DNA of 30,753 nucleotides from Spongospora subterranea (taxonomy: Eukaryota > Endomyxa > Phytomyxea > Plasmodiophorida > Plasmodiophoridae), in the NCBI GenBank assembly GCA_900404475.1, contig OUQQ01000340.1, positions 1 through 30,753 on the forward strand. Direction: 5' to 3'. The position numbers and the translations under genes were made by a program. The notes under the pieces were generated by a model that worked only from the letters and a program-made list of their open reading frames with translations, did no database searches and was not told the DNA's origin. This document shows, piece by piece, positions 1-9,300 of this stretch. The stretch's first letter is position 1; the number at the start of each line of letters is the position of its first letter.

Positions 1-1003
1 GTTATTCAAATATCGACAGTATTATTCGGCAGTATTTTTTTGAAAAAATCCGTTGATGCTGTCACGAATCTTGGCAAATGTGTTTTGTTATTTTCATGTC
101 AGGGGTACACATGATCGTAGTAATTTATTGCTCGCATTTTATAAACAGCAGCCTATCTATTTCTCGAAATCATCATTGCAGATTTTGCACACTGTAGCGC
201 TGAATTTGAAATTATTTTTGTCCCATTTCTCCCCACTATTTCTTCACCTTCCCAGTTTCAGCCATCTCCTTCTGGACATTTAGTTCAACTTCCCCGTGAT
301 TTCTCGCCAAATCCAAGCCTGATGAAAAATCGCAGTTGGTCGGTTACTAAATGGCCCATATTCGAATGCTTTCATGGACGCAACCAGGGATTATACAGCT
401 AAGGCCATGTCGTGAACGGGAATAAGGAAAAATCAGGCACAGAGTGTAAAACAGAAAATAAAGTTGTTTTGGTTTGTCAATTAGAATCGTATTTTGACGT
501 CCGTATCATTTCAATCTTTCTCCAAGTTTTTATGACATGATTTCGTTCGACTACGACCCCTCTCATGATTATTGGGTAAGTCACTTTGACATAGACACGG
601 GGATGGATTTTGTCAGACAATTGTGAATCACTTTGACATAAAGGAAACGGGAATGGACTTTCTCAGACAACTCACTTCTGAACGTTGAAAGTAACAACCT
701 TAGATATAGCGACAGAAGGTATTGCTTTTCTCATCAGGCTTGTAGAGCAATTCAACTGTGCAGTGGAGCTAACACAAAAACAGGAGCCTTGTTTTGTGGC
801 ATTCCGCAACCTTCAATTGTCTTCACCTCATGTGTTGTTTCACGTTCGTACCAGTTTTTTAACATTATACTTTTTCCTGTGTTAAGCCGATAAACATATT
901 GATAATTGGCATTTTTATACGACCGACGACATTAAAATAGACGGACGAGAAGAGGTGTTACTGGTCATTAGAACATACAATGTAATGAATCTCAAGTTGC
1001 TGT
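1..1003. other. Intergenic stretch, no gene recognised
   Basis: Only short open frames occur here, and none reads like a protein family known to me. The stretch is AT-rich and holds one imperfect tandem repeat (581-670). It lies downstream of the clathrin light chain stop codon, so its right end should include that gene's 3' UTR. I saw no canonical AATAAA on the minus strand. Confidence 0.5.
581..670. repeat. Imperfect two-copy tandem repeat, period 47
   Basis: Copy 1 runs 581-620 and copy 2 runs 628-670. Both begin TCACTTTGACATA and end TCAGACAA, with GG(G/A)ATGGA between them. Copy 2 has three extra bases in the middle. No function is evident. Confidence 0.75.
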
Positions 1004-1726
1004 TTATGTAGCTGGAGATACCTTTTGGTTTTTCAATTGAGTCATCAAGCTGCGCATTCGGCTTGTCATTTGCTCTTCTTTTCCGTTCTTCGGCTTCAAA
1101 TCCACAAGCTTAGCCACCTGCTCCCAAAGGGTGCCGTGTTTCATAACAGTTTCCAAATCATTTCGAAATTCTTTTTCAGACGCTCTGTACAAGGCATCAA
1201 ACAACGAAAACAATGTTGCGAATAGAATGAAGACTATACCTGTTTTGAGCCTGCTTTGTTTCAAATGCTTTCGCCCTGTTTTGCAGAACGGTTGCACGTT
1301 CAGCCTTAGCTTGTTCTACAGCTTCCAATTTATCGGCACGTTCTTTATCCGCCAAAGACTGAAGCTCAACGGCACGTTTCGCCGGCCATATACTGTACAG
1401 ATCTCCCTTGAATGCTGGTTTGAATTCATTCCAGATGATTACCTCAGCGGAGTCTCTTCTTCAACTTCACGAGACTGTTTAGAGGGAGAAAAGAGAGCTG
1501 GTACTTCATTTGATGGCGAAAAAGTAGCCTCTGCATTTTCGCTTAAGGCAGCAATAGGAGATTTGATAACTTCGCCAAACACATCGTCATCTTCTGCATC
1601 TTCGCCAATTGAAAAAGCATTGACTCCCAACGAGTCCTCATCCTGGGTGGTAAATGGGTCGGCGATAGAAGCTTGCTGTTGCGGTTCTCCGGCATCAAAT
1701 CCCCCAAACAAATCATCTGCCGACAT
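1004..1726 (-). CDS. Clathrin light chain
   Basis: Structural subunit of the clathrin triskelion. It binds the heavy-chain hub and regulates coat assembly at the plasma membrane and trans-Golgi. Exons on the minus strand are 1726-1443, 1392-1240 and 1184-1004; introns are 50 and 55 bases with GT-AG ends. The product is about 205 residues, within the family's usual 200-240. The N-terminal third is acidic and low in structure, starting MSADDLFGGFD. The middle exon is a charged heptad-like helix (LADKERADKLEAVEQAKAE), the heavy-chain-binding region. The C-terminal exon carries the family signature, including LWEQVAKLVDLKPK and SRMRSLMTQLK. The ATG at 1726 is chosen; a GTG just upstream is not needed. 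It diverges from the thymidine kinase gene to its right. Family assignment is by recognised motifs; exon joins are inferred but keep phase throughout. Confidence 0.93.
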
Positions 1727-2581
1727 CACAATCGCCTTACTATGTGTAGTGACTTGGAATCCGAAACTCTTAAAGACATACGTGTACGGTGTACATACAG
1801 TTTACTGTACAATAATCATTTCTATTGTCTACCTACACCTGGCTTCAAAGAAATCGTAACAGCAGCGAGGCCCCTTCATGTAGTAAGTACGACAGTTTCC
1901 TTTTGCGTGATGGCGATGACTAGACAAACTAACACAAATTATGTGTGAGCGTGTGGCACCTTGTAAGTCTTTGCGGGAAACTTACGGTGTCAGTTAACGG
2001 GGCCTGAAAAATCACATCGGTAGATGGTAGACTTTGAATTGTTGTTTTATTTCTATACATGGTCTCACGACGAATTGAAACCAACAGCGGCACAAACTAG
2101 AGCACCCTTATTTCGGTTCCGAAAATCGTAAGTGTTCTCATTGTCGGACAGATGGAAGTCGCGTGTCTGATTCTCTACTGGTAACAAAGGTCAAGAGCGG
2201 GCCAAACGCCCTTGCTTCTAACGGAGCGAATCGCCATTGCTCCTAACGGAGCGGTTCAGTGGCGTTTCTAAGTTAAATCACCTTATAATGGTCGATGTGT
2301 GCTCACACCCAACAGCTACCACATCAATATTTTCCGGATCATTTGTTGATCATCTTTGCCATCATCTTCAGATAGGATTGGATGGAAGGGTTATCTGGAG
2401 CATGTCCCCTCGGCCTCACAGCCAAATGAGCACGTCCCCACAGCCGAATGTACGTGCACTTCAGTGTATACTGAAGTCTACGGGCAAGCATTGGTCCGGG
2501 TTTCCCCTACACATATGTATCTCCTGAATCCTGATATCGACTCTACACGGGTGGTTTGTTGTTACTACATTGGTAATTTCA
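1727..2581. other. Divergent intergenic region between clathrin light chain and thymidine kinase
   Basis: No gene is recognised. The two flanking genes point away from each other, so both promoters should lie here. Two short near-identical pieces, both containing CTAACGGAGCG, sit at about 2216-2251. I saw no clear TATA box, although the stretch 1790-1830 is AT-rich with TGTAC/GTACA palindromic pieces. Confidence 0.45.
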
Positions 2582-3279
2582 ATGCACCTGGAACTCTTGG
2601 TCAGCAAAACATCAGAAACTGCAGAACTCTTTTGAATGTGATGCTTCTAGATGGGCCCGATGTTCTCTGGTAAATCCAGTTTACTGCAGGCCAGAATTCG
2701 AAGATTCCAGACCATGAAATGGGACACACTTGTACTGACGAGCTGCCTCGATACACGACATACGAAGGGAATTCACGAAGTCCATGCTTTGACGACTCAT
2801 GATGGCATTTCTGTGCCAGCCTTGGCAGTCAATCAGCTCATGCCAGTCATTATGCTAGAGTCGTATCAAAACGCCAAAGCAATTGTACTGGAAGAAGCTC
2901 AGTTCTTCTCCGACCTATTGGAATTTGTTCTACATGCCGTCGAAATCGACTGCAAGAACGTCATTGTTGCTGGTTAGTGTTTGATATTGCGGTGATCCTG
3001 GTTAGTCTTTAATAGTAGTTTGACTTTTCAGGTTTGGATGGCGATAGGAATCGCTGTCAATTTGGGCAAATCCTTGACCTTATACCTTATTCGGATACTG
3101 TGACAAAACTGAATTCGTTGTGCTTGCGTTGCGGCGATGGATCGCCTGGTGTTTTCTCTTGCCTGGTTGCTGAAGATGAAGAGCGGCAGCAAATCCGTGT
3201 TGGAGGTGATGAAATCTACGAAGCCATGTGCCGAAAACATTATCTTGAATACAAAAGAAACAACAGTAAACTCTGTTAA
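2582..3279 (+). CDS. Thymidine kinase, TK1 type (cytosolic, type II)
   Basis: Phosphorylates thymidine to dTMP in the pyrimidine salvage pathway. Exons are 2582-2599, 2651-2972 and 3032-3279; introns are 51 and 59 bases. The product is about 195 residues. The P-loop GPMFSGKSS occupies residues 8-16. The family's acidic motif appears as LEEAQFF, where DEGQFF is common, so the Walker B aspartate is replaced by glutamate. A zinc-binding pair CLRC is followed later by CRKH, so the fourth ligand may be His rather than Cys. The six-codon first exon is inferred: it gives LELLM before GPMF, as expected of the family's first beta strand, and makes an intron of the local standard length. If it is wrong, translation could begin at the ATG at 2651. 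Confidence 0.92.
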
Positions 3280-4464
3280 AAGAGTATGCTGATCGTTTCT
3301 CCAAACGCTGTTTGAACCCATAGTTTTCAATTCCCGGTGTTTTCAGTTTATAATTTGATTCGTTGTGCAACCGCAGTTGAACGGACCGAAATTGGATTTA
3401 GAGAGTATCAAAGTTGGCGAATATTTATTGTCGTTTTCAAAAATCAGTTCTTGAAGAACCCATCTGCGTCGCGCATCCTGGGTGTAGCAAAGTTTGGTTT
3501 AGCTAGTACTACAGTTTCAATTTAATATGGCTCTTATCTCAGAAAAAATCACTGTTCACCAATATAATTCACGTTATCCGTCGGTGGCTGTACATTAGTC
3601 TGGAACACCTCATACAAAGCACAAAACAATCCTGATGTCAATTAGCAAGTTGATGTTTATAATGGCAGACCATCCAATCGCCCGTCGAATTCGACGTGAC
3701 CTATTACTTCGATTTGACGGTTGATTTCAAAAAAGTGGATGACGTTTGCGAACTTGCGACGCAACCGAGTTTCCTGTCCATCAGGTGAATGAGAACTCTC
3801 GCGTTCGCTGCCGTCAGATTTCTTAAACCCTCTCAATGAGAACTACAATTCCATAGGAGTATTTGATAACTCAGCAATCTACCAAAGTCTCCGGGTTCAG
3901 ATCTTATCATTACACGGTTGTCGCTTTGCTAATAATTCACCCAAATGGGCACTGTTCGCTTTATTTTGCTTTGACTTGATCGATCGAAATGAATCAACTT
4001 TCAGAGATGCCACCTTATTGTATTGAAGTCAAAGCAATTATTAACATGAAAAATCAATCATAATTCCAAATCAGATGAGATATCGAAGTCGCCATGCAAG
4101 CATTTTTTGGCCTCCGTAGTTGGTCGGTAAATCGATCTACCCGTTCCAATACAGAATTCAGACAAAACAGGTTATGGTTTGTAGATTGAGATTTACGTCT
4201 GATTTGTTTCCTTAACTGAATAGCAAGGCGAAAACGTTTGCCGAACCATTTTGTTGTGCCGCCGCCTGTCAACAAAGTACCACCGGTCATGTAGGCGACT
4301 GGGCCAACGTGATTATAAGGGCGCCCTTGGCTTTGAAACATGAGCCAGCAGGGAGCAGCACTTATTTGACTTACGGATTAATCTTTGGGAAATCAATTAT
4401 TATCTGTATTGAGGACTCAGCATTTCGAAAAGAAATACGTTTTGTATCACAGTCGGATCACGTC
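3280..4464. other. Intergenic stretch, no gene recognised
   Basis: About 1.2 kb between the thymidine kinase stop codon and the capping protein start. Short open frames on both strands look like chance. The last 150 bases stay open in the capping protein frame, but the homology starts only at the ATG at 4465, so I treat this part as 5' UTR and promoter. Confidence 0.5.
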
Positions 4465-5453
4465 ATGTCCGATGAGCAACTGAAATCAGCCTTGAACCTG
4501 ATGCGACGGCTGCCGCCGTCCAAAACGGAGACCAGTTTGTCCGGGTTGATCAACCTTGTCCCCGATTTAACGGATGAGTTGCTGCAACGTGTCGATCAGC
4601 CTTTAAAACTGGCCACAGACACAATAACAGGCCGAAGCTTTGTTGTTTGTGATTACAATAGAGATGGAGACTCTTATAGGTAGTGTAACTATCATTAAGA
4701 ATGCGGAACCAAATATCGTTGTGTTTTAATAGGTCACCATGGTCAAATGTGTATTTTCCAACCCTTGAAGATGGATTTACTCCTTCGGATCCATTACGGG
4801 AGCTTGAAATGGAATGCAATGCGATTTTTGACCAGTATCGCCACCTGTAGGGTTGAACAGATTCTGCAATAGATGGGTTTTAAATCATTATGTCCAGCTA
4901 CTTTGAAGGGGGAGTTTCATCGGTTTACCTTTGGGACATCGATGTATCTAGCTTTGCTGGCTGCTTTTTGATTCAAAAGGACGTGGAAAATGTGAAAGGT
5001 CTCAAAACCGGGACGTGGAATTCCATTCACGTCATCGAAACCCGCGATCGAACCAATTCGCAATTCGAGTATCGGTTAACGTCAACTGTTATTGTATCGA
5101 TGATAGTGGAAAACGACGATGTCGGCTCAGTTGATTTATCGGGAAACATGACCATGCAGGATTCCAAGGTGTGTCCTCACGATTCATTGTCCGATTAACG
5201 TATCAAACATGTATAGACTATGACGTTGGATGCCGACAATACACACATCTCTAATATGGGAAAGATGATCGAGGAAATCGAGCTGAGAGTGCGCAACTCT
5301 ATCGAAGGGATTTACATTCAAAAAACTAGAGAAGTCTTCAATGGCATCCGGATCGGTGACTCCCAGCCGCGGCAGCAGGCTTCTTTTACGGAAAACCTGA
5401 AGGAAGTTGTCATCAAGCACGGCAACGGGAAAGCGGATTTCGTCGAGAGCTGA
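4465..5453 (+). CDS. F-actin-capping protein subunit beta (CapZ beta)
   Basis: Beta subunit of the CapZ heterodimer, which caps the barbed ends of actin filaments and stops subunit exchange. Exons are 4465-4679, 4733-4846, 4898-5168 and 5217-5453; introns are 53, 51 and 48 bases. The product is about 278 residues, matching the usual 270-280. Family-diagnostic stretches occur in order: [11 protein letters not shown] at the N-terminus, [22 protein letters not shown] across the first splice junction, [37 protein letters not shown], and the amphipathic C-terminal tentacle, which here ends KADFVES. All joins keep frame. Alternative assignments are very unlikely. It lies in tandem with XRN1, about 900 bases upstream. 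Confidence 0.96.
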
Positions 5454-6353
5454 TCATCGCTCAGGTCATTGCGTAATAATTAAAGCAGCCATTTAAGCCT
5501 GTCCTTGAACTGATTGGGGAGCTTCTTGCCGACGAAGGCTGCGCTTTTGCATCCATCGTGCTCTGTGACCGATTGATTATAGATTGCCACAAATCAAACT
5601 GAAACGAAGGCGATTGACCGACAGCCGCGTATTACAATCCGGCACCGTTCGGACGACGTTCCAATATTGAAATAAGACTGTACGAAATGCGCGCGTTCAG
5701 TAAACCCATTCTGCAGCCACTTACGGGCGATCAATCGTTGGTCCCGTACATAGAACTACCGCCTGTCGAATACTGCTCGGCATCAGCACCGCGAACAAGG
5801 TCGTTGAGTTTCCGTCATTGCAGGAATGCAAGTCGCTCGCCCAACAAACAAATTCTTTTAAGTACGTTTAAGGCGCGGTTTCAAGATTCAACATAGCGGG
5901 CCAATGGCAAACTGTTCAAGAAAATAAAATTAAATTCTTTAGACAGGATTAAGCCAGCCATGCGAGATTGACACAACTAAATCTCTACACATCTCAGATG
6001 GCAGGTAGGTGCAGTAAAGTCTCCGTACAATAACCAGGACGACGCACTGAAATCCGGCGGTAATGAATGGTGAATGTTTGCGAAAGACCGCGCGGTGTGA
6101 CCCCAGGAAGACAGGCGATAGCAATTGGTCTGTCTGACAATATCAATTAACATTTCGAGGTCGTGCCGGCGCGCCTCTGGTTAACGTTTGACATCAGAGT
6201 GGGCGTGGACTCGTCCGATCAACTTGTGACTGCATCATTTACGTTAATAATATCTCCAAAACTGAATACAGTTTTCAGCTCGACCCGAAACCCGTATCTT
6301 ATCGAGCGCTAGACGACTTCATCCGCTCGCATAGGACGCACAGGAACCATTAT
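5454..6353. other. Intergenic stretch upstream of XRN1, no gene recognised
   Basis: About 900 bases with only small open frames (the longest is about 69 codons, at 5687-5896) that match no family I recognise. The region holds the 3' UTR of capping protein beta and the presumed promoter of XRN1. Confidence 0.5.
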
Positions 6354-9300
6354 ATGGGGGTACCAAAATTCTATCGATGGCTGAGTGAGCGATACCCTTT
6401 GATTAATCAAGCAGTAAAAGATGGAATTTGTCCAGAATTCGGTTAGGCATTTTTTTATGTGCCAGTTTTCTTTCACTTAATTTTGCTCAAGATTGTTTTT
6501 ATCTGGATATGAACGGTATTATCCATGTCGCCACTCATGGACCAGGCGTAGACCCAACACAGCCATTATCGGAAGGTGGTAAAGGTTGAACGTCAGTTCG
6601 CAATAATCTGAACTGGATCTATAGATATGGCCATGTCAAATGTGTTTAAATACATTGATAAAGTCGTCAGAATCGGTAGACCCAATCGCCTATTGTATAT
6701 GTGTCTTGATGGTGTTGCGCCGCGGGCCAAAATGAACCAGCAAAGACAAAGGCGATTTCGCTCCGCTAAAGAAACTGAAGAAGTATTTTTTTCGCCCTTG
6801 ATTTTATTTGTAGCACGGACGTGTTTATCTTATCTCTTTCTAGATACGTACTCGCGCCATTAACAGTGGTGAGTTACATCCAGATTCCGTCCTTTTTGAT
6901 TCGAACTGCATAACTCCTGGGACAACATTTATGGCCAACGTTAGTGCGACAGCATACTTGTTTGTCCACTTTGTAACTTATATTTCAGCTCACAACGCAT
7001 CTCAAGTTCTTCATTCAAAAAAAAATTCAAGAAGACCCTCTGTGGAAACAGTTTACCGTTTTATTTTCAGGTCATGAGGTTGGTCGTTGGCAATCTTCAG
7101 GCAATATTTCGTGTTAATATTGCGTAGGTTCCTGGAGAAGCTGAGCATAAAATCATGCGATATATCAGGTGCATGAAAACTACCAGCAATTATGACCCAA
7201 ATACCAGACACCTCTTGTATGGGCTCGATGCGGATCTTATTTTCCTCTCTCTGGCGACCCATGAGCCCCATTTTGCACTTCTTCGAGAAGAAGTAACCTT
7301 CGGTAACCCGAGGTGACAATCTATGGTCGAATTTCGTGGCACAGCGCCAACAATACTGTTTTAGGAAATCCAATGATGCACGCCCAGTAATGGCCCCTGA
7401 AGATCATTTTCAACTACTGCATATCTCCGTATTACGAGATTGCTTGGAACATGTATGTCCCCTGGTTGTTTCATCATCGACCTGTAATGGTATTCCGCTG
7501 CAGGAATTTCGTGCCGTTGATATTCCCTTTGGATTCGATCTAGAAAGAATCATTGATGATTGGGTTTTTATTTCCTTCTTCGTCGGGAACGATTTTATAC
7601 CAAACCTTCCTTCTGTCGATATTCATCATGGTTGTCTTGATAGGATGATCGGCATCTATAAATCACTTCTATCGAAATTTACTGGTAATTCGACAGAATG
7701 CGTCGTTCATGCCTAATTTCGATGTGTAGGGTATATCACTGATTCGGGGTCCATCAATGATGAACGCCTAGAAATGCTTCTTCATCGCTTATCCGAATTT
7801 GAACTTGAAGTTTTGGAGATGCTGAAAGAAGACCAGCAGAGAATGAATAAAAGGCGCAATTATAATAACAAGGGTAAAAATAATGTCGATCGACTTCCTG
7901 TATTTGCCGACAATGGATCCGATTCCGACCCTGAGGATTTGCAATCTGTCAGTAGTGGATATTGTTTATTGTCATCTGCAGTAATGTGGTTCTAGGCTGT
8001 AATCAGTCTTGAATTAGAAGAAGACGACCTGATGGAATTGTACTATCACGACAAGTGGGGAAGTATAATGGACGATCCACTAGAGTTATTTAAACTATGC
8101 CAATCATACATCGAGGGTAATGCTAAGATTGTATTATTTAGAAATTTAGTTCAACGTGGTCGTTAGGACTGCACTGGGTTCTTCTGTACTATTACCAGGG
8201 AAATCCGTCTTGGAATTGGTATTATCCATATTTTTACGCTCCTCTGGCGTCGTCTTTTCGAAACATATCTCAGTATCGTGTTTCGTTTTCATTGGGCACC
8301 CCATTTCTACCATTCGAACAACTGCTAGGCGTCCTACCTCCATCCAGTGGCGCTCTGATTCCAGCTCCTTTATCCCAGCTAATGGTCGATCCAGCGTCTC
8401 CGATCGTTGAATTTTACCCTCGCGATTTTAAAGTGGATATGAATGGAAAAGCGTAATTTGTTTGCTTTGTGGGTTGCTTTTATTTACAGTTTTATCAGCA
8501 ATGATTGGGAAGGGTTCTGTTTGATTCCGTTTGTTGACGAAGAAAGGTTAATCGAAAGCATTCGTTCACTGCCGGCGTCAGCTTTCACTAAAAAAGAGCT
8601 GCAACGTAATCGTCATGGTTCAGAACTTACGTTTAGGTCAGTGTTTATTGCTTACATGTCTTTTTATTTCCCTAATGTCGATTTAGGTATGACCCTAACG
8701 TATCGTACCAGGTGCAATCAACTATTCCTGGAGTTTTTGCCTCGCTTAACTCCAGGTAGACTGTTTCAACATTTAGATCACCATCATTCTGAATTTGTTG
8801 TCTAGTCACTGCCGAATTGATTTGTTCAACGAACCTCGTATTCCAGGAGATGGCGTTTTCCGAAGTCATTTATGTCCAGGGGTGAAATTTCCTGCAGCAA
8901 GTTTCCCATGCGTGAACATTTTGAACCTGTCAATGGCCCTTGCAAATGCTGTAGTGTTCATCTTTTGCCCGCGTCCGATTTGATTTTTTATTTTATGTCT
9001 TTAGGGTGTTAATGTTTTTGGTCGGGAAAGCAAACGCGAATCACTTGTTTCCACTATCATTGAAGATCCTGCGATATCGTATCTGGACCGGGCTCGCGCC
9101 CTTCTTGGAAAAGCCTGTATTGTCGAGTACGTCGGCTGCTAGTATCCGGTTCTTCAACAGTGCTTTAAAATTCAATTATAGTTGGCCATTTCTAAGGGAC
9201 GCTATTTTGGTTTCTGTGTCAACCCCAGAAGTTCAATATACCACGAAGGATCCTGCCGTCGGAGTTGCGATTCCTCTGCCAAAGGTGCTTGAATTTAAAA

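Noticed and set aside
5687..5896. A 69-codon plus-strand frame, considered as another Gag-like piece
   Set aside because: It has no zinc knuckle or capsid motif, and its composition does not match the Gag remnant at 19990-20967.
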